A stretch of DNA of 64,000 nucleotides from Christensenella sp. UBA1685 (GTDB lineage Bacteria > Bacillota > Clostridia > Christensenellales > CAG-138). The translations under genes were made by a program, and so were the position numbers. Shown here piece after piece: positions 40,841 to 49,214 of this stretch (positions are counted from its first letter, which is position 1; the number at the start of each line of letters is the position of its first letter). The stretch is from positions 3,579 to 67,578 of the forward strand of contig DCKB01000008.1 in assembly GCA_002320595.1 (NCBI GenBank), in the 5' to 3' direction. A model generated the notes under the pieces. That model was not told the DNA's origin. It saw only the letters and a program-made list of their open reading frames with translations, and searched no databases.

Positions 40841-41248
40841 TTATTCCTCATCATCCTGAACCGTCGGGATCACGGGTTTGTTGCAGTTCGGGCAGATCAG
40901 TTCCTCGTCAGATTCAAGCATGTCCTGATCGAAGTAAACGGTCTCACCGCAATGCGGGCATTCTACCTCAACAAAGTCATCGTCAAAATCGTCACAGCAG
41001 CAATCGCACTCGTCATCATCATCGATCAGAGCGTCCAGGCACTCGTCAATGTCGGAAAGCTCATCACAAATGTCGTCAATGCATTCATCAAGGTCAATAA
41101 TCGCCTCTTCGTTTTCGTCAATGGTACCGGCCATTTCGTCCATGGTTTCGATCATCGCAAGCAGGAGCTTCCCCTGCGCATCGCCGCCGATTTCCATGCC
41201 GTCCGCAAGGCCGCGCAGGTAAGCGACTTTTTCTTTCATGTATCCCAT
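40841..41248 (-). CDS. CD1247-type N-domain, acidic zinc-ribbon protein
   Basis: 135 residues. The N-terminal MGYMKEKVAYLRGLADGMEIG is the conserved CD1247 N-terminal domain of Clostridia. The middle is strongly acidic (DECIDDICDELSDIDECLDALI and DDDDECDCCCDDFDDD, about 50-92). The C-terminus is a zinc ribbon with CPHCGE and CPNCNKP. Follows efp by 36 bases, a common Clostridia linkage. It may bind nucleic-acid-binding or basic partners, but the function is unknown. Confidence 0.85.
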   Translation of the reverse strand: MGYMKEKVAYLRGLADGMEIGGDAQGKLLLAMIETMDEMAGTIDENEEAIIDLDECIDDICDELSDIDECLDALIDDDDECDCCCDDFDDDFVEVECPHCGETVYFDQDMLESDEELICPNCNKPVIPTVQDDEE

Positions 41249-41284
41249 AGGTAAACCTCCGTTATGTGATGTTGTTAGGATTGC

Positions 41285-41848
41285 TTAGACGCGCTCCATA
41301 TATTCGCCAGTGCGGGTATCTACACGAATGCGGTCACCCTCGTTGACGAACAGCGGAACGTTGATTTTAAAGCCGGTTTCAAGCGTTGCAGGCTTGGTTG
41401 TTCCGGTGGCGGTATCACCGCGGAAGCCGGGCTCCGTTTCGGTGACGGTCAGTTCAACAAAGTTAGGCGCAGCAACGGAGAACGGGCTGCCTTTAAAGAA
41501 GCGGATGGTGACGTTTTCGTTTTCCACGATGAAGTCAATCGCATCCTCAACCTGCTCGTGGTTGAGCGGAAGCTGCTCAAAGGTTTCCGTATCCATGAAA
41601 TAATAAAGCTCGCCATCGTTGTAGAGATACTGCATCTCTTTGGTTTCGATGTGCGCAGTGGGGTACTTGTCCGTGGGGCTGAAGGTGCGCTCAAGCACCG
41701 CGCCAGTCATGACGTTCTTGAGCCGCGTGCGCACAAAAGCCGCACCCTTGCCGGGCTTCACGTGCTGGAAGTCCGCGATGGACCAAACGTTGCCATCGAT
41801 TTCAACCGTAACGCCCTTCCTGAAATCGCCCGCCATAATCATTGCCAT
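41285..41848 (-). CDS. efp: Elongation factor P
   Basis: 187 residues, three beta-barrel domains. KOW-like N-domain with the modifiable loop lysine in [12 protein letters not shown] (K34), middle domain, and C-domain signature [16 protein letters not shown]. Relieves ribosome stalling at polyproline. ATG 41846-41848 behind [18 protein letters not shown]-terminus. Promoter at 41942-41970 with a leader of about 90 bases; the CD1247-type gene follows. Confidence 0.97.
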   Translation of the reverse strand: MAMIMAGDFRKGVTVEIDGNVWSIADFQHVKPGKGAAFVRTRLKNVMTGAVLERTFSPTDKYPTAHIETKEMQYLYNDGELYYFMDTETFEQLPLNHEQVEDAIDFIVENENVTIRFFKGSPFSVAAPNFVELTVTETEPGFRGDTATGTTKPATLETGFKINVPLFVNEGDRIRVDTRTGEYMERV

Positions 41849-41941
41849 AGGTAATAATCCTCCAAAGTGGTTTTTTGTTTCATTTGTATGATCTTACCAT
41901 GCCGCGCGCACACAGCAACGCCATGATACACAATACCGTGT

Positions 41942-41970
41942 ATTATATTACCACAATCCGCTGCATGCAA
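41942..41970 (-). promoter_or_regulatory. Promoter of efp
   Basis: Minus-strand TTGCAT (41965-41970), 17 bases, perfect TATAAT (41942-41947). Confidence 0.75.
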
Positions 41971-42013
41971 ACAAGGGATTTATCACATTCGGATGAAATT
42001 TTACCTGAATTTT

Positions 42014-43045
42014 TCATGCCGCGCCCCGGTATCCTTCTCCCACAAGCCATTCCGTGTGGTAATAGCCGGGTTCAGGAACGACTCGCTCCAGCTGAAACCG
42101 ATCCCCGATATTTACCGTATAAGCCTTTTTGTCCATAAAATAGATCGCGGTATTGTGTACCGGGAAGGGTTCGGACATTCTCCCCGCGCCAATGTCGTAT
42201 ATGCTCATTTGGATGTAGTTGTCCTCCAGCAGCCAAGCGCAAAACACAGCGTTCCCATTTGCGGCGGCGCGGACATTGTTGATGTCCTCTTCTTCAAGCA
42301 TCACAGTCCGCCCATCCCCTTCCGCTTCCAGCAAATAGAGGCCGTTTAAATTGCGGCAAAGGATCCTGTCTCCCAGATGCTGCACCGGGGAAGGCATGGC
42401 TTCCTTTGCAACCGTTATGGCGTCCGGAACATTCACATCAATCGCAAAAAGAGAATATGCGTTGGCGCAATACGGGTCATCGTCGATCCTGCGCGAAACG
42501 TATATCGTCTCCCCCACCACATCCAGATAACTCCACCGGAGGTCTTCCATCACGGGAATGCGGTTTGAGCCGTCTTTCTCCATGCGGTACAGCGTGTTCT
42601 CCGCAAAGAAGAAAACATAGTTCTTTGTCGTAACCATATTGTCAGCGGTTCCATCCCAAAGCTTTGCGACGGCCCCGGTTTCATAATCAAAGCGGAATAT
42701 CCCCTTTTCCTCATCGCCGATATAATACAGCGCGTCATCCGAAGCGTTGATCATGCCATGGCAGTCCTCCGCAAGCACCCAGATCTCCCCCTGCGCATCC
42801 ATGGCGCAAAGCGTCTCACGGGGATAGTTTTGAAAATAAATGACGCCGCCCCGCGCATCCGCCATCCCGTATGCGCTGCGGTTTGCCGCATCAGCACCGC
42901 AGGGAGAAAGGTCCGCCGGTTCCCAAACGAAGGGTTCTTCCTCCGGCACAGGGCTTGGCGCAGGTTCTTCTTCTGCTGCAAGGTTGCACGCGCAGAGGAA
43001 GGCCGTGCAAAGGACAAGCGCAAGAAGCCACACAGCTTTTTTCAT
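42014..43045 (-). CDS. DUF5050-like lipoprotein (beta-propeller-like repeats)
   Basis: 343 residues. Signal peptide with lipobox LCAC (Cys about 20), acidic linker, then a repeated pattern of short strands such as GGVIYFQNYP, DDALYYIGDEEKGIFRFDYETG, KNYVFFFAENTLYRMEKDGSNR and GETIYVSRRIDDD. This is the DUF5050 (low-density-lipoprotein-receptor-like propeller) signature of secreted Clostridia proteins. Anchored outside the membrane. Follows the amidase-domain gene by 72 bases on the same strand. Ligand unknown. Confidence 0.78.
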   Translation of the reverse strand: MKKAVWLLALVLCTAFLCACNLAAEEEPAPSPVPEEEPFVWEPADLSPCGADAANRSAYGMADARGGVIYFQNYPRETLCAMDAQGEIWVLAEDCHGMINASDDALYYIGDEEKGIFRFDYETGAVAKLWDGTADNMVTTKNYVFFFAENTLYRMEKDGSNRIPVMEDLRWSYLDVVGETIYVSRRIDDDPYCANAYSLFAIDVNVPDAITVAKEAMPSPVQHLGDRILCRNLNGLYLLEAEGDGRTVMLEEEDINNVRAAANGNAVFCAWLLEDNYIQMSIYDIGAGRMSEPFPVHNTAIYFMDKKAYTVNIGDRFQLERVVPEPGYYHTEWLVGEGYRGAA

Positions 43046-43117
43046 AAAACAGTTCCTCCTTTATTTGCAATGGGATGAGCCGAACAGCTCATCCCACAAT
43101 GACGGTTTCTTTCACTA

Positions 43118-44308
43118 TCAGCTGTTAAAAGAGCCCGTTATCGGCCGAATGATCCTCACATATGGAGCGGAATTGGAAGAAATCAGTTCAGAGAGCTGGC
43201 GATAGGAATATTCATTTGAATGCTGAGCCACATAAATATTTGACGCATCGCTTAATGAATACCCGCCTCTGACAACCATTACTGAATGAAGATATCCGCT
43301 ACTAGATGCCGAGTCCGAGAGTTGTAGTATATCCCCATTTCTAAGCACAGTGCTACAACTTGAATATAAGGACAAGTTGTTATATTTAGACGCTCTCGGC
43401 CCACTAGAAGAAGACGATAGATAGCTATACAATTCTTTCACTCTTTGCCACGGTCCTGACGGAGTGTCCTCATTAGAAATATAGCTACGACCGAACCAAT
43501 TATCGCTACCGCAAATCTGTCTATAGTTTTGTAACGCCAATTGTTGACAGGCAGCTATTCCTCCCGTAGCCGACCAACTATTTCCTTGGTCACCACCATA
43601 TCCCACCCAAAGACACTGAGATACAAAGTTTGTACAGTCATTTGTCACACGCTTAAATATCTGTGTTTGATAACTTGCTCCTTTGGCGTGTGCAAAATTC
43701 CTTGCTCTTTCATAATCATATGTTACAGCAACGCTCCTCATTTCTGTAACATTCTTCCCAACAATATCATCAGTATCCTTGTTTTCAGAGGTAGCGTTCG
43801 AAGCGTCTGCAAGCACTACCAATTGCGGGATGAACGCGTTGATTTCATCATATGCATCATCAATCGCATCCGTTATCGTATATCCTTGGGATTGCGCATT
43901 CTTTATCATTTTTTCTTGAATGCGCTGTTTTGCAGTATAGTAATCATTTGATTGAGAACTTAGGTATACGATTTTAGACGTATCGCCAACCTTTCCGATA
44001 CGGATTTCCCAAAGATCTCCGGAATGCGCAATGGTATTTGTTTCGTCCTCCAGATATCGATATGAAATTCGTATGTACGCCCGAATTTCAACGCTTCCAT
44101 CCGGCAATGGCCGCGCATACTTCAGATCAATTTCATTCACGCGGGAGTCGGCAATTCCGGTATTCATTGCTTTTCTCCAGTTAATCCCATACTGTAATGC
44201 GCAAAGATACAAATGCGTATTCTCTGTATCTGCAACATAGCGCATTAACCCGGGGCTAACATCAAGCGCCTCTATGCTTTTATGATATTCCGAAAAGTAC
44301 CCATACAA
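43118..44308 (-). CDS. Amidase_6 domain protein, main frame of a frameshifted secreted protein
   Basis: The last about 160 residues match the putative amidase domain (Amidase_6): VTYDYERARNFAHAKG, then the NCTNFVSQCLW signature with the catalytic-type Cys, GGDQGNSWS, the GDILQLSD strand and YLHSVMVV with the His. The first 200 residues are an extracellular-looking domain (HLYLCALQYGINWRK ... VEIRAYIRISYRYLED). In this frame there is no signal peptide and no ribosome site at 44308, and coding sequence continues upstream (about LAGKQYAEIDYASVAAVLYGYF) to about 44353. The matching signal peptide lies in another frame at 44272-44478. Codon use and composition are more AT-rich than neighbours. Confidence 0.8.
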   Translation of the reverse strand: MYGYFSEYHKSIEALDVSPGLMRYVADTENTHLYLCALQYGINWRKAMNTGIADSRVNEIDLKYARPLPDGSVEIRAYIRISYRYLEDETNTIAHSGDLWEIRIGKVGDTSKIVYLSSQSNDYYTAKQRIQEKMIKNAQSQGYTITDAIDDAYDEINAFIPQLVVLADASNATSENKDTDDIVGKNVTEMRSVAVTYDYERARNFAHAKGASYQTQIFKRVTNDCTNFVSQCLWVGYGGDQGNSWSATGGIAACQQLALQNYRQICGSDNWFGRSYISNEDTPSGPWQRVKELYSYLSSSSSGPRASKYNNLSLYSSCSTVLRNGDILQLSDSASSSGYLHSVMVVRGGYSLSDASNIYVAQHSNEYSYRQLSELISSNSAPYVRIIRPITGSFNS

Positions 44309-44478
44309 AACGGCAGCGACCGATGCATAGTCAATCTCCGCATACTGTTTTCCGGCAAGACAAGCTCAAATTCTAAGCCGTCAGAGGTCGAGGTTGCATC
44401 GGTCACAGATGTGCAAAACACAACCGTCAGCGCTAAGACGATTGCAGCAATTCGGCTTCTTTTAACAACCCGCTTCAT
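44272..44478 (-). pseudogene. Detached signal-peptide frame of the amidase-domain gene
   Basis: ATG 44476-44478 (AAGGG 9 bases upstream) opens a signal peptide (MKRVVKRSRIAAIVLALTVVFCTSV) and about 20 mature residues, then the reading frame runs out of homology at an AAAA run (44348-44351). Adding one A there joins it to the amidase frame as FELVLPEKQYAEIDYASV, giving one secreted protein of about 453 residues. I interpret the locus as one gene with a single-base deletion, real or a sequencing artefact. Confidence 0.7.
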
Positions 44479-44758
44479 CGCATGTGCCCTTCTGTTTTTT
44501 TGCCGGGAAGTTTTCCCATAATTTATTATAACAGAATTTTATTGTTTTTTTATTAACAAATTGCAAACATTCCATTCCTAACTTTCTTCATCCATCCCTT
44601 TCAGTCCTTTCAAAACAAAATCTCGAAAAGCAGCGGCATGTTTGGCAACGCAAGCATATCAAGCGCAGTGAGCGTCCCATCAATGCTGCGGACATTCTCC
44701 GGACCGGGCGTGTATACAACAACGGGGGCGCCTGCGCCGCCCCCTGTATTTTGCCCTG
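44479..44758. other. Intergenic region between amidase-domain gene and rpoD
   Basis: 280 bases. Near 44525-44530 a minus-strand TATAAT may belong to the amidase gene promoter, without a good -35. Towards rpoD lies a GC hairpin (44724-44744). A minus-strand stretch without a start codon reads protein-like but is not supported. Confidence 0.4.
44724..44744 (-). terminator. Possible terminator of dgt-dnaG-rpoD
   Basis: GGGGGCG / CGCCCCC, loop of 7, 15 bases after the rpoD stop; the following sequence GTTGTTGT is a poor T-tract. Confidence 0.45.
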
Positions 44759-45838
44759 TTATTCAAGAAAATCCTTAAGCTTTTTGCTGCGGGAAGGATG
44801 GCGGAGTTTTCGCAGCGCCTTCGCTTCGATCTGGCGGATGCGCTCGCGCGTAACATTAAACTCCTTGCCGACCTCCTCCAACGTGCGGGCCTTGCCGTCA
44901 TCCAGGCCAAAGCGCAGGCGGAGCACCTTTTCTTCCCGGGGAGTGAGCGTGTCAAGCACCTCCATCAATTGTTCCTTAAGCAGTGTGAAGGCCGCAACCT
45001 CCGCAGGCGCAGGCGCATCGTCATCCGGAATAAAATCCCCAAGATGGCTGTCTTCTTCCTCGCCGATCGGCGTTTCAAGCGAAACCGGTTCCTGCGCCAC
45101 CTTGATGATCTCCCGCACCTTGTCTTCGGAAATCCCCATTTCGGCAGCAATTTCATCCGGCCGCGGTTCGCGGCCATATTCCTGCAAAAGCTGGCGGTTT
45201 ACGCGGATGAGCTTGTTTATGGTTTCCACCATATGCACAGGAATGCGGATGGTGCGCGCCTGATCCGCGATTGCACGCGTAATGGCCTGGCGAATCCACC
45301 ATGTTGCATAAGTAGAAAACTTATAGCCTTTTCGGTAATCAAACTTTTCCACAGCTTTAATGAGGCCGAGGTTTCCCTCCTGAATCAAGTCAAGGAACAG
45401 CATTCCGCGGCCGACATAGCGCTTTGCAACGGAAACCACAAGGCGCAGATTCGCTTCCGCAAGCTGCCGTTTCGCATCCTGATCGCCATCCGCCATCCGC
45501 TTTGCGATCTCGATTTCTTCGGATGCGCTCAAAAGCGGCACTTTTCCAATTTCCTTTAAATACATGCGCACAGGGTCATCAATCGCCACGCCTTCCGCGC
45601 CCGGAACGGAGGTGTCAATTTCCGCCAACTCCTCGGTGATGTCCTCCGCGACCTCGATTTCCTCAACCACATCAATGTTGAGCGCCTCAAAGCGGTCGTA
45701 CAGCCGCTCGATCTGCTCAGAATTGAGGTCAAGCTCCTCAAGCGTATCCATGACTTCCTTATAGGTCAAAACGCCTTTCGCCTTGCCGCGCTCAACGAGC
45801 TCTTCCACCTTGTTCATGTGAGGTTTATTCGCTTCCAA
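44759..45838 (-). CDS. rpoD: RNA polymerase primary sigma factor (SigA/RpoD)
   Basis: 359 residues, standard Bacillota SigA length. Region 1.2 [17 protein letters not shown], 2.1-2.4 [19 protein letters not shown] ... [16 protein letters not shown], region 3 [14 protein letters not shown], and 4.2 [20 protein letters not shown]. The start used is TTG 45836-45838 with AAGGAG about 9 bases upstream; an in-frame ATG seven codons later ([11 protein letters not shown]) is an alternative. Third gene of dgt-dnaG-rpoD, 33 bases after dnaG. Confidence 0.97.
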   Translation of the reverse strand: MEANKPHMNKVEELVERGKAKGVLTYKEVMDTLEELDLNSEQIERLYDRFEALNIDVVEEIEVAEDITEELAEIDTSVPGAEGVAIDDPVRMYLKEIGKVPLLSASEEIEIAKRMADGDQDAKRQLAEANLRLVVSVAKRYVGRGMLFLDLIQEGNLGLIKAVEKFDYRKGYKFSTYATWWIRQAITRAIADQARTIRIPVHMVETINKLIRVNRQLLQEYGREPRPDEIAAEMGISEDKVREIIKVAQEPVSLETPIGEEEDSHLGDFIPDDDAPAPAEVAAFTLLKEQLMEVLDTLTPREEKVLRLRFGLDDGKARTLEEVGKEFNVTRERIRQIEAKALRKLRHPSRSKKLKDFLE

Positions 45839-45871
45839 AGCTGCCCACTCCTTACTGTTACTAATCTAAGT

Positions 45872-47644
45872 CTATTTAAACTCTTTGAGTTTCTTCATCA
45901 GCTCCGCGTGTTCACGCAGAAGCACCGTCCTGTCGCCTTCTCCGGCGCTCATTTTGTCTGCAAGCTCCTTCAGGCGCGCATCAATCTGTTTGTAGCGCAG
46001 CTTTTCTACGCAATCATCAATCACGGAGGCAGCTTCCCCTTCCAATGGGTCGGCTGTCATCGCCATTGCGGCGGCTTCCGCCTGCTGCTCCGGGAGCTCT
46101 GCGAGCAAGCGCGCCATATCCGGCGTTTCACTCGTAGAATATGCAACAAGCAATGCATCCGCATATCCCGCAAACCCTTCTTGGGAAAACGTTACCCCCG
46201 CCTCGGCCATCCGCTCCGCTGCATATGTGGTATTTTCGCGCGAAGCCTGCATGCAGGTGAGCAGCGTCTGCTCAATTCGATCGGGTTCGGTAACTTTCGC
46301 CTCGCGAATTTTATTCCTAGTATTCCGATTTTTGGCAGTGTTATTCGTTTCAACCGGCTTTGCAAGCCCGCATTGTGCCTCCACTGCATCAAGGGAAACT
46401 CCCGCGTTGCGGGCAATTACCGGGATGTACCGCTCGCGTTCCACAGGCTCCAGGCCGCCTACAAACGCACACGCGCGCTTTGCATATCCTTCGCGGCCAT
46501 CCGCAGTAAGAAGGTCGAACTGCGTCGCAAGGTGCGAAAGCTTAAAGCCGTTGAGCGTGTTCGCATCGTCCTTCAGCTTCAAGAACGCTGCCTTTCCATT
46601 GCGCCGCACATAATCGTCCGGGTCCATGTTGCCGGGGATCGAGATTACCTTCACCTCCAACCCTTCAGCCGCAAGGATGTCCAACCCACGCAGCGTTGCA
46701 TTCTGCCCCGCCGCATCTCCGTCATAAGAAATATATACGCGCTCGACATAGCGTTTCATCAGCCGGGCCTGCTGCTGCGTAAGCGCAGTGCCAAGGGACG
46801 CCACCGCGTTGTCGATTCCGCACGCATGAAGGCTGATCACATCCATATAGCCTTCCACCATTACAAGGTCACCCGGGTGTTTCCCCTTTTGCATGTTCAA
46901 CGCATACAGATTGCTGCGTTTATTGTAAATCGGCGTATCACCAGTATTGATGTATTTTGGCTGCTCGTCCTTCTTCATTGTGCGTGCGCCAAAGCCGATT
47001 ACCCGGCCGCTCGTAGCGATAATGGGGAAAATTACGCGGTTGCGGTAAGCATCGTAGCAACCGTTCTTCCGTTTCCCGCGAATTGCAAGCCCGGCGTCGA
47101 TCAACTCGTCGTTCGTGTAGCCCTTCCCGGCAAGATAATTCGTCAGGCCATCCCATGTTTCCAGCGCAAAGCCAAGGCCAAACCGGGTTGCAAGCTTGCC
47201 ATCCACCCCGCGCTTTGCAAGGTATGCCTGCGCCTGCTTTCCTCCCGGCGACAGCAGCTGACGGTGGTAAAACAGCGCTGCCTCCTTGCATGCTGCATAC
47301 AGCCGTTCCTTATGCGCACGCTCACGCCTGAGGCGGTCGTCATCCACCTCATCCGGCAGCTCCATGCCTGCGCGCTGCGCCAAAAACTTCACCGCATCCA
47401 CAAAGGAGAGCCTCTCGATTTCCCGCACAAATTGAATGGCTCCACCGCCTGCATGGCACCCAAAGCAATAATACATCTGCTTGTCCGGCTGAACGGAAAA
47501 AGAGGGGGTTTTTTCGTTATGAAACGGGCAGCAACCCCAAAGCCGCCCGCTTTTTTGTGAAAGCGGGACATATTCGGAAACCAGGCTTGCAAGATCCGTC
47601 TTCTGAAGGAGCTCATCCATCCACGTTTCCGGGAACATGGGCAT
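45872..47644 (-). CDS. dnaG: DNA primase
   Basis: 590 residues. CHC2 zinc finger C39-x2-H42-x17-C60-x2-C63, TOPRIM domain with MVEGYMDVISL and YISYDGDAAGQNA, and a C-terminal helicase-binding region. Makes RNA primers at the fork. ATG 47642-47644 at 9 bases from GGAG; the longer frame to 47665 places its start on that site. Second gene of the macromolecular synthesis operon. Confidence 0.97.
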   Translation of the reverse strand: MPMFPETWMDELLQKTDLASLVSEYVPLSQKSGRLWGCCPFHNEKTPSFSVQPDKQMYYCFGCHAGGGAIQFVREIERLSFVDAVKFLAQRAGMELPDEVDDDRLRRERAHKERLYAACKEAALFYHRQLLSPGGKQAQAYLAKRGVDGKLATRFGLGFALETWDGLTNYLAGKGYTNDELIDAGLAIRGKRKNGCYDAYRNRVIFPIIATSGRVIGFGARTMKKDEQPKYINTGDTPIYNKRSNLYALNMQKGKHPGDLVMVEGYMDVISLHACGIDNAVASLGTALTQQQARLMKRYVERVYISYDGDAAGQNATLRGLDILAAEGLEVKVISIPGNMDPDDYVRRNGKAAFLKLKDDANTLNGFKLSHLATQFDLLTADGREGYAKRACAFVGGLEPVERERYIPVIARNAGVSLDAVEAQCGLAKPVETNNTAKNRNTRNKIREAKVTEPDRIEQTLLTCMQASRENTTYAAERMAEAGVTFSQEGFAGYADALLVAYSTSETPDMARLLAELPEQQAEAAAMAMTADPLEGEAASVIDDCVEKLRYKQIDARLKELADKMSAGEGDRTVLLREHAELMKKLKEFK

Positions 47645-47752
47645 GTGACAACACTCCTTTCCCATAATTCATCCGCACGCTCGTTATTCGCCGTAAAACC
47701 CGCGATTCCTGCAACTTTCATAAAAATTCCGTTTTTTGCGGAAAGCTGTACG

Positions 47753-48772
47753 CTACATCCACTCCTTGGGCACAAACTTGCGCTCATAATCCGTGATCGC
47801 GTAACGATCCGTCATACAGGCGATATAGTCCGCAGCCACGCGCTCCGCTCCATCCGCGGCAATGTGCCGCGTAAACTCCTCCGGCAACTCGTCCATATGC
47901 CGAAGGTAATACAGGAAAAGCTGCTCGACGACATGCTTTGCCTTCCCTTCCTCCTGCTTTGCGTCGCTGTCGCGGTATACACGTTCAAACATGAACGCGC
48001 GCAGCATGTCAAACTCCTCGCCGACTCGTTCCGACATGCGAATCTGCGGCCTGCCATAGCTCTGTGCAATCACATCCGTAATCATTGTATTGATGCGGCG
48101 CCCATGCGAATTGCCCAGCACGGTTACACAGCGTTTCGGCAGATCCTCCTCGTGCAGCACACCCGCGCGGATTGCATCGTCAATGTCGTGGTTAATGTAG
48201 GCGATACGGTCTGCAATGCTTACCACGGCGCCCTCCAGGGTGCATGGCGTGCCGCTTTTCTTGTGGTTCACAATGCCGTCCCGCACTTCATAGGTGAGGT
48301 TCAGCCCCGTTCCGTTTTCCAGTTTTTCCACAACGCGCAAGCTCTGTACGTTGTGTTCAAAGCCGCCGGGCACCAAGCGGTCCAGCACGCTTTCGCCTGC
48401 ATGGCCGAACGGCGTGTGACCCAAATCATGTCCGAGCGCGATTGCCTCTGTTAAATCCTCATTTAACCTAAGCCCGCGCGAAATGGTGCGTGCGATCTGG
48501 CTGACCTCCAGCGTATGCGTGAGGCGCGTGCGGTAATGGTCGCCCACCGGGGAAAGAAAAACCTGCGTTTTATGTTTCAAGCGCCGGAAGGATTTGCAGT
48601 GGATGATGCGGTCCCGGTCACGTACAAATTCTGTGCGGATCGGGCATTTTTCCATCGCGTATTCCCGGCCGCGCGTGTTCCTTGAAAGCATCGCATAGGG
48701 GGAAAGCGTTTGCGTTTCCAGTTCCTCCGCATGCTCGCGCAGGCTCCCGCTTTGGATTCTGTCTTCTTCCAT
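47753..48772 (-). CDS. dgt: Deoxyguanosinetriphosphate triphosphohydrolase-like (HD domain)
   Basis: 339 residues. HD-domain dNTPase: RRLKHKTQVFLSPVGDHYRTRLTHTLEV (H and substrate region), HDLGHTPFGHAGE (metal HD), and DRIAYINHDIDDA further on. Splits dGTP or other dNTPs to nucleoside and triphosphate. Start at the second of two ATGs (48770-48772), 6 bases from GGAGG. Heads the dgt-dnaG-rpoD operon as in many Clostridia. No clean promoter seen upstream, though an inverted repeat CGGGAAAAG-TC-CTTTTCCG lies at 48817-48835. Confidence 0.93.
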   Translation of the reverse strand: MEEDRIQSGSLREHAEELETQTLSPYAMLSRNTRGREYAMEKCPIRTEFVRDRDRIIHCKSFRRLKHKTQVFLSPVGDHYRTRLTHTLEVSQIARTISRGLRLNEDLTEAIALGHDLGHTPFGHAGESVLDRLVPGGFEHNVQSLRVVEKLENGTGLNLTYEVRDGIVNHKKSGTPCTLEGAVVSIADRIAYINHDIDDAIRAGVLHEEDLPKRCVTVLGNSHGRRINTMITDVIAQSYGRPQIRMSERVGEEFDMLRAFMFERVYRDSDAKQEEGKAKHVVEQLFLYYLRHMDELPEEFTRHIAADGAERVAADYIACMTDRYAITDYERKFVPKEWM

Positions 48773-48965
48773 CATATCCCTCCTTACTTGTTCTTTATTT
48801 GATTTTTCTGCATAAACGGGAAAAGTCCTTTTCCGATCTATGTCAAATTTGTGAAAAAACATGAAATAATGCTGAAAGACTTGCTTTTTTGTTTCATTTC
48901 CTCCTCCCGCTTTGTTTTCTGCGTTTCCATGCTTCCGGTTTGGCCGCCGTTTTTGCCGGACAGCC

Positions 48966-49156
48966 TGTCGAAAAAGCCCGGGGGATTGTCAAGAGCCGCA
49001 GCCCTTGACTTGCAATCCGGCTTCGGCGACCTGTGCGCCGAAACGGATGAAACCCTCAGGGGTTCGTACTTTGCAGCTTTTGCCGCCCGCGAGCGTCAGC
49101 GAGAGGCAAATGCCAAGAAAAACTCGAAAAAGTGGCCAAAGGCCACTTTTTCGACA
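48966..49156 (-). repeat. Dispersed structured intergenic element, copy A
   Basis: 191 bases bounded by inverted ends TGTCGAAAAAG (minus-strand 5' end at 49156) and CTTTTTCGACA (ends 48966). Read on the minus strand it has hairpin 1 TCGAAAAAGTGGCC / GGCCACTTTTTCGA (49124-49154), a TTTGCC ... GGCAAA pairing around CTGACGCTCGCGGGC, and GTCAAG / CTTGAC near the far end. The same order of blocks recurs in copy B at 56241-56378. It starts 6 bases beyond the ppdK terminator, same orientation as ppdK. No coding frame inside. Confidence 0.75.
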
Positions 49157-49162
49157 CACTCA

Positions 49163-49194
49163 ATCCGGCGCTGCCCTCAATGGCAGCGCCGGAT
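49163..49194 (-). terminator. Hairpin terminator of ppdK
   Basis: ATCCGGCGCTGCC / GGCAGCGCCGGAT, 13-base perfect stem, loop of 6, directly after the ppdK stop; T-run supplied only by the adjoining repeat element. Confidence 0.8.
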
Positions 49195-49214
49195 CCAATT
49201 GTTGGTGAACGCTT

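Larger units (their letters stand above)
48773..49214. other. Intergenic region dgt-ppdK holding a repeat element and terminator
   Basis: 442 bases without a gene. From ppdK outward: the ppdK terminator hairpin (49163-49194), the dispersed structured element (48966-49156), then the upstream region of dgt with a small inverted repeat (48817-48835) and a possible -35 TTGACA lacking a matched -10. Plus-strand frames here (48851-49510, 48912-49208) are shadows of the element and of ppdK. Confidence 0.6.

Noticed and set aside
44340..44360. Programmed -1 frameshift in the amidase-domain gene
   Set aside because: The shift site G GAA AAC lacks the X-XXY-YYZ identity needed for efficient slippage, and no downstream pseudoknot is evident; a simple indel explains it.
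44620..44760. Protein-like minus-strand stretch after rpoD (VVVYTPGPENVRSIDGT)
   Set aside because: No start codon or ribosome site, preceded by a stop, and it overlaps the presumed terminator hairpin; no family recognised.
45818..47560. 580-codon plus-strand open frame opposite dnaG
   Set aside because: It is antisense to a complete DNA primase with all motifs; long mirror frames are common in GC-rich coding DNA, and it shows no domain or ribosome site.
48773..48900. TTGACA upstream of dgt as its promoter
   Set aside because: No -10 hexamer lies at 16-18 bases; only an inverted repeat is present, so no promoter is called.
48966..49156. Insertion sequence with transposase
   Set aside because: The element is only 191 bases, has no coding frame, and no obvious target duplication was found around either copy; at most a non-autonomous element.
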